From Oscillospiraceae bacterium (lineage in GTDB: Bacteria > Bacillota > Clostridia > Oscillospirales > Oscillospiraceae), in the NCBI GenBank assembly GCA_009777235.1, contig WRMH01000010.1, positions 24,672-88,671 of the forward strand: a DNA stretch of 64,000 bases. Reading direction: 5' to 3'. Position 1 is the first letter of the stretch, and each line of letters opens with the position of its first letter. The position numbers and the translations under genes are program-made. The notes under the pieces were generated by a model that saw nothing but the letters and a program-made list of their open reading frames with translations, did no database searches and was not told the origin of the DNA. Shown here piece by piece: positions 46,672-56,234 of the stretch.

Positions 46672-49600
46672 TCAGAGCGCGTTGCCGGAACCGATAAGAA
46701 CCGACAGATCAACGTCCTCGTCATCAACAAGGTCGTCATAATCCTTGATTGCAAAATGTTTTCCGCCAAGCTCTATATCGCTGTCAAACTTGCGGTATCT
46801 CGACAGGCCGCTGCCTGCCGGCACTAACTTGCCTATGATGACATTTTCTTTCAGGCCGATAAGCCTGTCTACTTTACCCTTAATCGCCGCCTCGGTCAAT
46901 ACTTTTGTGGTTTCCTGGAATGACGCGGCCGACAAGAATGACTCTGTCGCAAGCGAGGCTTTTGTAATACCCATGAGGAGAGGAGACGCCTGCGCAAGCT
47001 GTAAATCCTCTTCTCCGGCTTCGAGTCTTGCGGTAATCGCCGCGTTTGCTTCCTTAAACTCGTTTGAGTCAACCGTAGTCCCTGCAAGCAAATTGGTATC
47101 ACCGCCGTCTTCGACTTTGACTTTCTTCATCATTTGACGGACTATTACCTCGATATGCTTATCATTTATGTCAACACCTTGTTGACGGTAAACGATCTGA
47201 ACTTCGGAAATCAGATAGTTTTGCGTGGCGTCTTTGCCGAGTATTCGCATAATATCGTGCGGATTGAGCGCGCCGTCCGTCAGCTTGTCGCCGGCTTTTA
47301 CCATCTCTCCGGTTTTGACTTTTATACCGGAATAATACGGCGTCGTGTATGAGCAGAAATCTCCTGTTTCCGAGTTTGTTATGGTGATTGAATATATCGC
47401 GTTGCGGCGAGTTTCCTCAATCTCCGCTATACCGTCAATATCTGAAAGTATTGCCATCTTCTTTGGCTTGCGGGCCTCAAAGAGCTCTTCGACACGCGGG
47501 AGACCCTGCGTAATATCATCGCCCTGCACGCCGCCCGTATGGAAAGTTCTCATTGTCAGCTGCGTGCCCGGCTCTCCGATAGACTGCGCCGCGATAACGC
47601 CGACCGCCTCACCGATTGATACCGGAGTGCCCGTCGCAAGGTTGATACCGTAACACATGGCGCATATTCCGCTTCGCGACTCGCAATCCATAGCTGTACG
47701 AACCTTTATGGAGTTAATGCCGTGTTCCGTGAGCAAATTAGAATCGCTGTTTATGAGCATATGGCTTCTCTCAAAGAGGACTTTTCCGGTTTTCGGGCTT
47801 ATAATATCGTCGGTTGGGTATCTGCCGTGTATAACCTCGCCGAATGTGTTGATTACTATGCCGCTTCTGACTAACTCTGACGCCATTATGCCGTCGTGAG
47901 TGCCGCAATCTTTTTCGCGGATAATGACATCTTGCGAGACGTCAACCAATCTGCGAGTGAGGTATCCCGAGTCTGCCGTGCGCAAGGCCGTGTCCGCAAG
48001 ACCTTTTCTCGCGCCTCTTGATGAAATGAAATATTCAAGAACCGTAAGACCCTCGCGGAAATTTGCCTTAATCGGGATTTCTATGACCTTTCCTGTCGTG
48101 TTCTGGAGCAGACCGCGCATACCGGCAAGCTGTTTTATTTGTGTTTTGCTGCCGCGAGCGCCCGAGTTTGCCATCATATATACGGGATTAAATTCGCTGA
48201 GAGTATCTTTTAAAAGTATGTTCTCAATATCCTTTGTGGTATTTTCCCATTCCTTGATGACAAGGCGATACCTTTCATCGTCGGTTATGAAACCGCGCTT
48301 ATACTTGTCCTCGGTGGCGACGACCTTTTGTTCTGTCTGCCTGATAAGCGTCCACTTTTCTTCGGGCACGGTCATATCGGAAATTGAAATCGTTATTGCG
48401 CCCTGTGTCGAATACTTAAAACCAAGCGTCTTGATCTTATCAAGAATCGAAGCCGACCTTGTAAAACCGTGCCTTGATATGCAGCGTTCGATTATCTTTC
48501 CGAGTTCATCCTTACCTGTGCGGAAATCAATTTCATAATTGAAGAACAGTTCCGGATCAGACCTGTCCACAAAACCGAGGTCTTGCGGTATCGGTTCGTT
48601 GAATATTATCCTGCCAACGGTCGTCTCTATTGTTTTATAGCTCTCGACCCCGTCTATCGCCTTTGTTATCCGCACCTTGATGGGCGCGTGTATGCCGACA
48701 TCTCCGCACTGGTAGGCGATGAGGGCTTCATTGGGAGATACAAAACATTTTCCCGTGCCCGGCTCGTCAGCCTTGACAAATGTGAGGTAGTACGAACCGA
48801 GAATCATGTCATGCGTCGGAACCGTTACCGGATGACCGTCTTTTGGATGCAAAAGGTTGTTTGCCGAAAGCATGAGCACCCTGGCCTCGGCTTGCGCCTC
48901 GGCGGATAAGGGTACGTGGATAGCCATTTGGTCGCCGTCAAAGTCGGCATTGTAGGCCGTGCAAACAAGCGGATGCAGCATGAGTGCGCGTCCCTCTACA
49001 AGTATCGGAGCGAAAGCCTGTATGCCGAGCCTATGGAGCGTAGGCGCCCTGTTTAAGAGGACCGGATGCTCGTTGATAATGACCTCAAGGGCATCCCATA
49101 CCTCGGCTTGACCTTTGTCAACCATTTTCTTTGCCGATTTAATGTTTGTTGAAACTCCGTCTTCGACAAGTTTTTTCATAACAAACGGCCTGAATAATTC
49201 AATTGCCATTTCTTTTGGAACACCGCACTGATAGAGCTTTAGCTCCGGCCCGACGACAATAACACTGCGCCCGGAGTAGTCAACGCGCTTGCCGAGCAGA
49301 TTTTGCCTGAAACGGCCTTGCTTGCCTTTTAGCATGTCGGACAGTGATTTAAGAGCCCTTGAGTTTGCGCCGGTCACGGCTCTGCCGCGCCTGCCGTTGT
49401 CAATGAGGGCGTCCACCGCTTCTTGCAGCATTCTTTTTTCGTTTCTGACAATAATATCGGGAGCCTGCAATTGGATAAGTCTCTTTAGGCGGTTGTTGCG
49501 ATTGATAACGCGCCTGTACAAATCGTTGAGGTCTGAGGTCGCAAAGCGTCCGCCGTCAAGCTGTACCATCGGCCTGATTTCGGGAGGAATAACCGGCAAG

Positions 49601-50286
49601 ACATCAATGATCATCCATGTAGGATCGTTTCCTGACAGGCGAAATGCCTCGACGACTTCCAATCTCTTTATGAGTTTCGCTTTCTTTTGCCCGCCCGCTT
49701 CCTGAGCTTCGGCTTTTAGCTGCTCGGAGAATTTTTCGATATCAATATCGGCAAGGAGGTCGCGGATAGCCTCAGCGCCCATGCCCGCCCTGAAATCGTC
49801 TTCGTATTTCTCGCGCATCTCGCGGTATTCTTTCTCCGTGAGTATCTGATTCTTTTTTAGGGGCGTGTCGCCCGGGTCAATGACGATATAAGTGGCAAAA
49901 TACAAAACCTTCTCAAGCACACGCGGCGTGAGGTCAAGGAGCAATCCCATTCTTGTAGGGATGCCCTTAAAATACCAGATATGAGATACCGGGGCGGCAA
50001 GCTCGATATGGCCCATGCGTTCGCGGCGTACCTTGCATTTTGTTATCTCAACGCCGCAGCGGTCGCAGATTTTGCCTTTGTATCTGATCTTTTTAAATTT
50101 ACCGCAGTGACATTCCCAGTCCTTTGACGGACCAAAAATCCTTTCGCAGAAAAGACCGTCCTTTTCCGGTTTTAGCGTCCTGTAGTTGATAGTTTCGGGC
50201 TTCTTTACCTCACCGCTTGACCAACTGCGGATCATGTCGGGTGACGCAAGACCTATTTGCATTGATTCAAAAGATAAGAATCCCAT
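46672..50286 (-). CDS. rpoC: RNA polymerase beta-prime subunit
   Basis: Largest polymerase subunit, 1204 residues. The N-terminal zinc site is [20 protein letters not shown] (about 60-79). The catalytic Mg loop is [15 protein letters not shown] (about 450), the bridge-helix and trigger-loop area carries [30 protein letters not shown], and the second zinc-site Cys residues appear in [13 protein letters not shown]. The C-terminal domain ends shortly after [12 protein letters not shown]. It has no large lineage insertion, as in Firmicutes. Its ATG shares one base with the rpoB stop (TAATG). No L7Ae-like gene lies between rpoC and rpsL, although one often does in Firmicutes. Confidence 0.98.
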   Translation of the reverse strand: MGFLSFESMQIGLASPDMIRSWSSGEVKKPETINYRTLKPEKDGLFCERIFGPSKDWECHCGKFKKIRYKGKICDRCGVEITKCKVRRERMGHIELAAPVSHIWYFKGIPTRMGLLLDLTPRVLEKVLYFATYIVIDPGDTPLKKNQILTEKEYREMREKYEDDFRAGMGAEAIRDLLADIDIEKFSEQLKAEAQEAGGQKKAKLIKRLEVVEAFRLSGNDPTWMIIDVLPVIPPEIRPMVQLDGGRFATSDLNDLYRRVINRNNRLKRLIQLQAPDIIVRNEKRMLQEAVDALIDNGRRGRAVTGANSRALKSLSDMLKGKQGRFRQNLLGKRVDYSGRSVIVVGPELKLYQCGVPKEMAIELFRPFVMKKLVEDGVSTNIKSAKKMVDKGQAEVWDALEVIINEHPVLLNRAPTLHRLGIQAFAPILVEGRALMLHPLVCTAYNADFDGDQMAIHVPLSAEAQAEARVLMLSANNLLHPKDGHPVTVPTHDMILGSYYLTFVKADEPGTGKCFVSPNEALIAYQCGDVGIHAPIKVRITKAIDGVESYKTIETTVGRIIFNEPIPQDLGFVDRSDPELFFNYEIDFRTGKDELGKIIERCISRHGFTRSASILDKIKTLGFKYSTQGAITISISDMTVPEEKWTLIRQTEQKVVATEDKYKRGFITDDERYRLVIKEWENTTKDIENILLKDTLSEFNPVYMMANSGARGSKTQIKQLAGMRGLLQNTTGKVIEIPIKANFREGLTVLEYFISSRGARKGLADTALRTADSGYLTRRLVDVSQDVIIREKDCGTHDGIMASELVRSGIVINTFGEVIHGRYPTDDIISPKTGKVLFERSHMLINSDSNLLTEHGINSIKVRTAMDCESRSGICAMCYGINLATGTPVSIGEAVGVIAAQSIGEPGTQLTMRTFHTGGVQGDDITQGLPRVEELFEARKPKKMAILSDIDGIAEIEETRRNAIYSITITNSETGDFCSYTTPYYSGIKVKTGEMVKAGDKLTDGALNPHDIMRILGKDATQNYLISEVQIVYRQQGVDINDKHIEVIVRQMMKKVKVEDGGDTNLLAGTTVDSNEFKEANAAITARLEAGEEDLQLAQASPLLMGITKASLATESFLSAASFQETTKVLTEAAIKGKVDRLIGLKENVIIGKLVPAGSGLSRYRKFDSDIELGGKHFAIKDYDDLVDDEDVDLSVLIGSGNAL

Positions 50287-53200
50287 TAGCTTTCCTCCTC
50301 ATCCGTTTCATCGTTATCGTCATAATCGAGAAAATCCGGTACGTTTTCAAATTCGCTTGTCAAATCGTCATCATCCTCATACTCTTCTTCTTCGAGGTCG
50401 TCATCGCCGCCGGGCATTTCGTTTATGTCGTGTACGGAGAAGCCCCGCGATACAAAGCTCTCCTCCGTGCTTTTATAATGGCTGTTGTCTTTTGGCGTGT
50501 CAGAATCGCCGCCGGCATCCCCGTCCTCATTGCGCAGGTCAATCCTCATGCCGTTTTCATCAAGCACACGGACATCCAAGCAAAGGGATTGAAGCTCCTT
50601 GACCAAAACCTTAAAGGATTCGGGAACACCCGGCTTGGGTATGTTGTGACCCTTGACGATAGATTCATATGTCTTGACTCTTCCCGTCACATCGTCGGAT
50701 TTCACGGTGAGTATCTCTTGGAGCGTATAGGCGGCGCCGTAGGCTTCAAGCGCCCAAACCTCCATTTCGCCAAAACGCTGACCGCCAAACTGCGCCTTGC
50801 CGCCGAGCGGCTGCTGAGTAACCAAGCTGTACGGTCCTGTGGAGCGGGCGTGTATCTTATCGTCCACGAGGTGGTGCAACTTCAAGAAGTAGACATACCC
50901 GACCGTCACCGGGTTGTCAAACGGCTCTCCGGTACGCCCGTCATACAAAATGCTTTTGCCGTCCTCGCGCAGCCCGGCGTATTTTAACGTGTCCCAAATA
51001 TCCTGTTCGTTGGCTCCGTTGAATATCGGGGTCGCAACCTTCCAGCCGAGAGTTTTTGCCGCGTAACCAAGGTGAACCTCCAAAACCTGACCGATATTCA
51101 TTCGGGAAGGCACTCCCAGCGGGTTTAATATAATATCGAGCGATGTTCCGTCCGGCATATACGGCATATCTTCTTTTGGCAAGATACGCGAAACAACGCC
51201 CTTGTTGCCGTGACGCCCCGCCATTTTGTCTCCGACGCTGATTTTGCGCTTGTGGGCGATATAGCAGCGTACAACCATGTTGACGCCGGGGCTGAGCTCG
51301 TCGCCGTTTTTGCGAGTGAAAACCTTGACATCAACCACGATTCCGCTTTCACCGTGAGGGACTTTGAGAGATGTGTCCCGCACCTCCCGGGCTTTCTCGC
51401 CAAAAATCGCGCGAAGCAGACGATCTTCCGGAGTCAGATCGGTTTCTCCCTTTGGCGTGACCTTTCCGACCAAAATATCACCGGCTTGCACTTCGGCACC
51501 GATCATTATTATTCCGCGCTCGTCCAAATAACGCAGCGCATCTTCACCCACTCCGGGAATATCGCGCGTGATTTCTTCAGGACCGAGCTTTGTGTCGCGG
51601 GCGTCTATCTCGTGTTCTTCGATATGGATTGACGTAAACACGTCGTCCATGGCAAGGCGTTCGTTTATGAGTATAGCATCCTCATAGTTATAGCCCTCCC
51701 ATGTCATAAATCCGACCAAGATATTCTTGCCGAGCGAAATTTCACCCTCACAGGTAGACGGACCGTCGGCGATAATTTCATTTTTGGTGACGCGGTCGCC
51801 GACCGACACTATAGGACGCTGGGTGGTGCAGGTGCCTTGGTTGCTGCGAGCAAACTTTGTCAGCACATGCTCTGTCTCGCCCTCACTGTTCTCATCAGGC
51901 TGATCATCGTCATATTTGATCTTGATATGCGTTGAAGAAACATATGTGACTTCTCCGTCTCCGAGCGCGGACAGTACGACCGTAGAGTCTACGGCGCATT
52001 TATGCTCAATTCCCGTCGCTACGATCGGGGCTTCGGGGTTGATCAAGGGCACGGCTTGCCTTTGCATATTTGCGCCCATGAGCGCGCGGTTTGCGTCGTC
52101 GTTTTCGAGAAACGGTATCATAGCGGTAGCTACGGAGACCATCATGCTCGGTGAAACGTCAATAAAATCAATTGCGTCACTGTTTACTTCCACTATTTCG
52201 TCGCGATGGCGGCATGTTATACGCTTATTTTGGAGCACTCCGTTATCGTCCATGGGTTCGGTGGCCTGTGCCACATAGTATTCATCTTCCATGTCGGCAG
52301 TCAGGTATACAACCTCATCGGTCACTCTTACAACGTCCTTATCTTTGCCCACCTTCTCTTTGACTACTTTGCGGAAAGGCGCTACCATAAAGCCGTATTC
52401 ATTAACCCGCGTGTATGAGGCAAGGTATGAGATAAGCCCGATATTCGGTCCTTCCGGAGTTTCTATCGGACACAGCCGTCCGTAGTGGCTGTAGTGAACG
52501 TCGCGCACGTCAAAGCTCGCCCGCTCTCTCGAAAGACCTCCGGGACCGAGCGCGGATACGCGCCTTTTATGAGTAAGCTCGGCGAGGGGGTTTGTTTGAT
52601 CCATAAATTGTGACAGAGCCGACGAGCCGAAAAATTCTTTGACCGCCGCCGTCACCGGCCTGATGTTTATAAGTGATTGAGGTGTGATAATATCAAGGTC
52701 TTGGAGCGTCATTCTCTCTCTGATGACACGCTCCATTCTCGAAAAACCGAGACGAAACTGATTTTGCAAAAGCTCTCCGACACTGCGCAGGCGGCGGTTT
52801 CCGAGATGGTCAATATCATCAGGCACTCCGACATCGTGCGCTACGCAGTTTAAGTAGTTTACGGATGCGAAAATATCATCCGGTGTAATGTGCTTTGGAA
52901 TCAGAAGATCAATATTGTCAATTATGGCTTCTTTAAGAGCTTCTTTGGAGGCTTTATCATTTCCGCCGTGTTTTTCGAGCAAGCGGCGCAAAGTGAGAAA
53001 TCTGACTTTTTCTTTTATCCCAAGCTCTTTTAGCGGGTCAAAATCCACAAAGCCGTCAATTCGCACCATGCCGTTTGAAAAAACTTTGATTTCTTTGCTG
53101 CCCACCATGATATAGGCGTCATTGACTCCAAGATTTTCTATTTCTTTGGCGCGCGCTTCCGTAAGTTTTTCTTCGGCCGCCGCTATGATTTCACCGGTGA

Positions 53201-54146
53201 GCGGGTTTGCAATGGGGCGAGATAATGTTTGATCGGCAAGCCTTGACCACAAAGACAGCTTTTTGTTAAATTTATATCTGCCCACGGTAGATATTTCGTA
53301 ACGCCTCGCGTCAAAGAAGAGATTGTTTAAGAGCGCTTGAGCGCTTTCAACCGTCGGGGGGTCGCCCGGTCTTAGCTTTCTATATAGCTCAATGAGTGAG
53401 TCATCGGCATATTTGCACGTATCTTTTTCTAAGGTAGCTATCAGTCTTTCATCGTTTCCAAATATGGCGCGAAGCGCGTCATTGGTCTCCGCCCCGTTTT
53501 CGGCGCCCTGCGCGGTAATTTGTGAAAACGGATGATCTGTGGGTTTTCCTACGGCTCTAAGCAGCCATGTTATCGGCAGTTTTCTGTTTCTGTCTATGCG
53601 GACATAAAATCCGTCCGATGGGTCGGTTTCATATTCAAGCCATGTGCCCCGGTACGGTATGAGCGTAGACGCGTAAACAGTGGTCGCCGTCTTTATGTCG
53701 GTCCTTTTTTCGTAATAGACGCCCGGCGAACGAATGATCTGCGAAACAACGACGCGCTCCGCGCCATTTATGATGAATGTTCCGGCATTTGTCATAACCG
53801 GAAAATCGCCCATAAATACTTCCTGCTCTTTTATCTCTTCGGTTTCTTTGTTTCGCAGCCGAACGCTGACCTTGATCGGCGCCGCGTATGTCGCGTCACG
53901 CGCCTTACATTCTTCTATCGAATACTTTGGAGTATCGGTCATGTTGTAGTCAACAAACGATAACTCAAGGCTTCCTGTGTGATCCATTATCGCCGCGACA
54001 TCGCGGAATACCTCGCGGAGCCCTTTCTCTAAAAACCAATTATAGGACTTTTTTTGAATCTCCAAGAGATTTGGCATCTCCTGGATTTCCTTTGTCTTTG
54101 CGTAGCTCTTCCTAAGAGTTTTTCCGTAAATAACGTCATGTGGCAT
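50286..54146 (-). CDS. rpoB: RNA polymerase beta subunit
   Basis: Catalytic polymerase subunit, 1286 residues. The rifampicin region reads [36 protein letters not shown] with the common sensitive-type residues (Ser-Gln-Phe-Met-Asp, His and Ser in place). Other marks are [55 protein letters not shown] and the [24 protein letters not shown] block. The C-terminus adds a long acidic tail (about 1230-1286) of Asp and Glu, typical of Firmicutes. rplJ-rplL, the usual upstream genes, are not adjacent; instead a promoter and hairpin leader precede it. Confidence 0.98.
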   Translation of the reverse strand: MPHDVIYGKTLRKSYAKTKEIQEMPNLLEIQKKSYNWFLEKGLREVFRDVAAIMDHTGSLELSFVDYNMTDTPKYSIEECKARDATYAAPIKVSVRLRNKETEEIKEQEVFMGDFPVMTNAGTFIINGAERVVVSQIIRSPGVYYEKRTDIKTATTVYASTLIPYRGTWLEYETDPSDGFYVRIDRNRKLPITWLLRAVGKPTDHPFSQITAQGAENGAETNDALRAIFGNDERLIATLEKDTCKYADDSLIELYRKLRPGDPPTVESAQALLNNLFFDARRYEISTVGRYKFNKKLSLWSRLADQTLSRPIANPLTGEIIAAAEEKLTEARAKEIENLGVNDAYIMVGSKEIKVFSNGMVRIDGFVDFDPLKELGIKEKVRFLTLRRLLEKHGGNDKASKEALKEAIIDNIDLLIPKHITPDDIFASVNYLNCVAHDVGVPDDIDHLGNRRLRSVGELLQNQFRLGFSRMERVIRERMTLQDLDIITPQSLINIRPVTAAVKEFFGSSALSQFMDQTNPLAELTHKRRVSALGPGGLSRERASFDVRDVHYSHYGRLCPIETPEGPNIGLISYLASYTRVNEYGFMVAPFRKVVKEKVGKDKDVVRVTDEVVYLTADMEDEYYVAQATEPMDDNGVLQNKRITCRHRDEIVEVNSDAIDFIDVSPSMMVSVATAMIPFLENDDANRALMGANMQRQAVPLINPEAPIVATGIEHKCAVDSTVVLSALGDGEVTYVSSTHIKIKYDDDQPDENSEGETEHVLTKFARSNQGTCTTQRPIVSVGDRVTKNEIIADGPSTCEGEISLGKNILVGFMTWEGYNYEDAILINERLAMDDVFTSIHIEEHEIDARDTKLGPEEITRDIPGVGEDALRYLDERGIIMIGAEVQAGDILVGKVTPKGETDLTPEDRLLRAIFGEKAREVRDTSLKVPHGESGIVVDVKVFTRKNGDELSPGVNMVVRCYIAHKRKISVGDKMAGRHGNKGVVSRILPKEDMPYMPDGTSLDIILNPLGVPSRMNIGQVLEVHLGYAAKTLGWKVATPIFNGANEQDIWDTLKYAGLREDGKSILYDGRTGEPFDNPVTVGYVYFLKLHHLVDDKIHARSTGPYSLVTQQPLGGKAQFGGQRFGEMEVWALEAYGAAYTLQEILTVKSDDVTGRVKTYESIVKGHNIPKPGVPESFKVLVKELQSLCLDVRVLDENGMRIDLRNEDGDAGGDSDTPKDNSHYKSTEESFVSRGFSVHDINEMPGGDDDLEEEEYEDDDDLTSEFENVPDFLDYDDNDETDEEES

Positions 54147-54265
54147 TTACTTCACCCCTGATGTAAAAATATGTGATACTTTGCGCGACACTCCCGGCTG
54201 CGTTGTAATGTTTCTGTGTATTGCTTCTTGACAAACAAGTTGGTGGATGATATCATGCTTAGTGT

Positions 54266-54309
54266 ATAAGAAGTTGTACTGCAAGGCATTTTTGCACACA
54301 ACTTCTTAT
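54266..54309 (-). promoter_or_regulatory. Hairpin at the 5' end of the rpoB transcript
   Basis: Arms 54298-54309 and 54266-54277 are perfectly complementary over 12 bp (ATAAGAAGTTGT on each strand), with an inner stem TGCAA/TTTGCA. It lies immediately downstream of the -10 box, so transcription would start inside the first arm and most of the stem would form the very 5' end of the mRNA. No T-run follows, so it is not a terminator. It is probably a 5' stabilising stem or a regulatory leader about 120 bases before the rpoB start. Confidence 0.65.
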
Positions 54310-54335
54310 TCTAACATATTCAATTTTTTTGTCAA
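54308..54335 (-). promoter_or_regulatory. Sigma-A promoter for rpoB-rpoC-rpsL-rpsG-fusA
   Basis: On the minus strand TTGACA (54330-54335) and TAGAAT (54308-54313) are 16 bases apart. The expected start is near 54301. The leader to the rpoB ATG is about 155 bases. Confidence 0.75.
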
Positions 54336-54499
54336 GCATTATTTTTGCGTTTGGCGCAAAAAATTTTGTGCAAAAAATGTAAAGCTCTGCCGTTGATGTT
54401 CTCCGAGCACTTTATTTAACAAAATCATAATATTAAATTTAATATATCGCCAGTGCACTTATTTTGTGTCTATTCATCGCCGCCGGAGACAGCGTCCAA
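54336..54499. other. AT-rich gap between the Nif11 gene and the rpoB promoter
   Basis: No open frame has a ribosome site here. A GCGTTTGGCGC palindrome near 54350 and an AATATTAAATTTAATAT stretch near 54428 are the only structures. I see no clear terminator for the upstream Nif11/tRNA unit. Confidence 0.4.
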
Positions 54500-54706
54500 C
54501 TACTCTTCCGTCAGCTCTTTTGCTCTGTGCGGACACATCTTTTCCGCCGCCCTGCGGCATTCTTCCTCCGTGACGGTAAAGCCGTATTCGGCGGCGAGAG
54601 CGACAACTTTGTCCGGCCCCGCCCCGCTTGCTCCGAGCGCGTCAAGTTTGGCCAATAAATCTTTGTCAGTTTTCGCTTTTTCGATAAACGCTTGCATTTT
54701 GTTCAT
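54500..54706 (-). CDS. Nif11-like small peptide (orphan leader-type)
   Basis: A 68-residue protein whose first 50 residues have the Nif11 pattern: an amphipathic MQAFIEKAKTDKDLLAKL helix, a Gly/Ala turn, a DKVVALAAEYGF helix, then TVTEEECRRAAE. Nif11 domains serve as leader peptides of ribosomally made, modified peptides or occur alone with unknown role. Here the tail after the domain is short (KMCPHRAKELTEE) with two Cys in the last quarter and no double-Gly cleavage site. The ATG at 54706 has GGAAG 6 bases upstream. The frame extends into the tRNA gene, but that part is not coding. It lies 55 bases downstream of tRNA-Cys on the same strand, with no terminator between. No modifying enzyme or exporter is nearby. 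Confidence 0.7.
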   Translation of the reverse strand: MNKMQAFIEKAKTDKDLLAKLDALGASGAGPDKVVALAAEYGFTVTEEECRRAAEKMCPHRAKELTEE

Positions 54707-54761
54707 TTGGTTACTTCCATTATATATCTTTTGCTGTAGATATGATTTTTCCTGCGTTTTT

Positions 54762-54836
54762 TGGAGGCGACACCCAGATTCGAACTGGGGGATGATGGTT
54801 TTGCAAACCACTGCCTTACCACTTGGCTATGTCGCC
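54762..54836 (-). tRNA. tRNA-Cys (anticodon GCA)
   Basis: The 75-base sequence folds as a full cloverleaf: acceptor GGCGACA with TGTCGCC, a D arm GCC/GGC, an anticodon stem around TTGCAAA (anticodon GCA), T arm CCCAG-TTCGAAT-CTGGG, discriminator U and encoded CCA. GCA plus U73 is tRNA-Cys. A strong promoter ends about 18 bases upstream. Confidence 0.97.
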
Positions 54837-54854
54837 GAAGCCCGACAATAGCTT

Positions 54855-54882
54855 ATTATACACTTTCCGCCGCGTCTGTCAA
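54855..54882 (-). promoter_or_regulatory. Sigma-A promoter for tRNA-Cys
   Basis: On the minus strand TTGACA (54877-54882) and TATAAT (54855-54860) match both consensus hexamers with a 16-base spacer. It would also supply transcript for the Nif11-like gene downstream. Confidence 0.8.
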
Positions 54883-54938
54883 CAGCTGTAAAGGAATTTT
54901 GCTATTGCGGCTTTTTCTGTTGCGCTCCGATTTGAAAG

Positions 54939-54969
54939 GAGGAATTCTTTTAAAATGAAAGAATTCCTC
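54939..54969. terminator. Inverted repeat, possible terminator of the MNT/HEPN pair
   Basis: GAGGAATTCTTT (54939-54950) and AAAGAATTCCTC (54958-54969) pair perfectly over 12 bp around 7 bases. It follows the HEPN stop by 65 bases on the minus strand with only a weak T-rich tail (CTTTC). Confidence 0.45.
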
Positions 54970-54998
54970 AAACAGTTGAAAATACTCATTTGTGCGAA

Positions 54999-55014
54999 AA
55001 ACTTCCCCGTGAAA
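54999..55014. repeat. Direct repeat, left copy, bordering the MNT/HEPN pair
   Basis: AAACTTCCCCGTGAAA occurs here, 19 bases beyond the HEPN stop, and again in identical form at 55856-55871, 83 bases upstream of the MNT start. The two 16-bp copies enclose the two genes almost exactly. Confidence 0.8.
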
Positions 55015-55033
55015 ACATGGCCGTTAGCTAAAA

Positions 55034-55450
55034 CTATTGCCCATCTTTACTTTCCATCAATTCAGCAATTCGCACTTTTGCAAACTCCAAAATTTCAAGC
55101 GCGTTATCAAGGGCGATATTCATATCGCCCTCGGTAACAGTGTCCTCTTTTGTCGGATATTTATGAATAACGGCGTAATCATTTAACATTATACCAATTC
55201 GGTCAAGATTGGAAAATTCTTGATTATGCTTTTTGCATTGTGCAATTATAACAGACAAATCGTGTGTTTTCATCAACGGCTCACCATTTGCGAGAGCGTA
55301 TGCCTTTAAAATTTTTTCGGCGGCTTGTTGGCAATGGAAACAAACGATTTCAAGCGGTACAGGGTGAAATAATACAGATATATTCTTTGCCGCGTCATAG
55401 TCCATTTGTGCAAAACGAATCCACTCTTTTATATCAAAATTATCGTTCAT
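55034..55450 (-). CDS. HEPN-domain protein (HepT-like toxin)
   Basis: A 138-residue all-helical HEPN protein. The family pattern is visible: WIRFAQMDYDAAKNI, CFHCQQAAEKILKAYALANG, THDLSVIIAQCKK and LNDYAVIHKYPT. In MNT/HEPN pairs the HEPN partner is usually an RNase toxin with an Rx4-6H motif. I do not see a clean copy (an Arg precedes the LNDYAVIHKY segment by seven residues), so catalytic activity is uncertain. It overlaps the MNT gene by 11 bases and is the second gene of the pair. Confidence 0.85.
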   Translation of the reverse strand: MNDNFDIKEWIRFAQMDYDAAKNISVLFHPVPLEIVCFHCQQAAEKILKAYALANGEPLMKTHDLSVIIAQCKKHNQEFSNLDRIGIMLNDYAVIHKYPTKEDTVTEGDMNIALDNALEILEFAKVRIAELMESKDGQ

Positions 55451-55772
55451 ACAAAACCCTCCCTTGTGTGGAAATTATGTATTCAAAGGACGTAGAACGG
55501 CTTGCGTGTTCAACAAACTTTTCTTGATTATACATCAGCAAATCAAGCGGCGTTTTTTGAATATCTAAAATTGCCATTCGTAAATCCACTTTCATGTCAC
55601 GAGGACGGCGGTCGGTAATCGGAGTGAGGACGCACAAATCAATATCACTATCTCGATCGGGCGTCAATTCGCCACATGCCATAGAGCCGAACAATATAAT
55701 TTTGGACGCCATTCCCGTATCCACAATCGTCTTTACTATGGCATTTAATTCGTTTTGCACTTGTTCAGTCAT
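55440..55772 (-). CDS. MNT-type minimal nucleotidyltransferase (MntA-like antitoxin)
   Basis: A 110-residue protein with the polymerase-beta-type nucleotidyltransferase motif GSMACGELTPDRDSDIDLCVL: GSxxxGxxxxxSDID with both metal Asp residues and a third acidic strand near LDLLMY. Known MntA proteins silence their HepT toxin by AMPylation. The ATG at 55772 is chosen for the GGAGG 11 bases upstream; an in-frame ATG at 55790 has that GGAGG inside the coding region. With the following HEPN gene and flanking direct repeats it forms a compact, possibly mobile, toxin-antitoxin cassette. Confidence 0.88.
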   Translation of the reverse strand: MTEQVQNELNAIVKTIVDTGMASKIILFGSMACGELTPDRDSDIDLCVLTPITDRRPRDMKVDLRMAILDIQKTPLDLLMYNQEKFVEHASRSTSFEYIISTQGRVLYER

Positions 55773-55855
55773 AAAGAATACGTCCTCCATTTTAATACTA
55801 TTATGCTATATATTTCAAGAAATTACAAGGTTTTTTGAAATGATTTTTGCAGTGT

Positions 55856-55871
55856 AAACTTCCCCGTGAAA
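55856..55871. repeat. Direct repeat, right copy, bordering the MNT/HEPN pair
   Basis: This is the identical second copy of the 16-bp repeat at 54999-55014. It sits 6 bases from structured repeat copy C. The enclosed segment is 841 bases. Confidence 0.8.
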
Positions 55872-55877
55872 GGTAAA

Positions 55878-55991
55878 CTGCCGGGTCGAAAAAACAGAGC
55901 TATGACGCACATCGCGTGAGTTAGGCGCATACTGACGCCTCTTGTCATCGTTCAAGTGATAACAACAGCCTTTCGAGCGCAAGGGTCTGTG
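55878..55991. repeat. Dispersed structured repeat, copy C
   Basis: The right 26 bases (55964-55989) are identical to copy B, including GAGCGCAAGGGTCTG. The centre shares GAGTTAGGCGCAT (55918-55930) and CGCCTCTTGT (55936-55945), again forming an AGGCG/CGCCT hairpin. The left arm is degraded (CCGGGTC instead of CAGACCCGG), and the sequence between the shared blocks differs but keeps pairing (ATGAC with GTCAT), which suggests a conserved fold rather than conserved sequence. Confidence 0.8.
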
Positions 55992-56039
55992 CCTCGCTTT
56001 TGCATATGCAAAGCATAAACAGACACCAAAAAATAAAGT

Positions 56040-56198
56040 CCAAAAGGTACACCTTTGGGAACTGGGCTGTTTTCATTGAATGATAAGACTTTCGCACAAA
56101 AAAACGTAAAATTGATAGAAATTTTGTTGCATTTTGCTTGAATTATGTGATAAAATCACAAAGCTCAACACCGTCTCAAAAGGTGTACCTTTTGAGAC
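56040..56198. repeat. Two inverted copies of an AAAGGT palindrome flanking a promoter-like region
   Basis: The near palindrome at 56040-56059 (AAAGGT-AC-ACCTTT) and the perfect one at 56173-56198 (12-bp arms GTCTCAAAAGGT and ACCTTTTGAGAC around GT) are reverse complements of each other in their cores. The 113 bases between include GTGATAAAATCAC and a possible promoter (TTGCAT, 18 bases, TAAAAT). They could be paired operators for the following membrane protein gene or the ends of a small insertion. The rest of the gap 55992-56039 is featureless. Confidence 0.55.
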
Positions 56199-56234
56199 TA
56201 ACCAAAGTGCTATGTTTTGATGATTGGATAGAAT

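Noticed and set aside
46641..46769. 43-residue extension of S12
   Set aside because: It overlaps the rpoC end and is unlike any S12; the ATG at 46640 has AAAGGAGG.
54707..54811. N-terminal extension of the Nif11-like frame
   Set aside because: These codons lie partly within the tRNA-Cys gene; the ATG at 54706 has its own ribosome site and starts the domain.
54955..55137. Plus-strand 60-codon frame beginning with a good GGAGG site
   Set aside because: The apparent ribosome site and the first codons are the two arms of the 12-bp inverted repeat at 54939-54969, and the frame runs antisense through the HEPN gene end.
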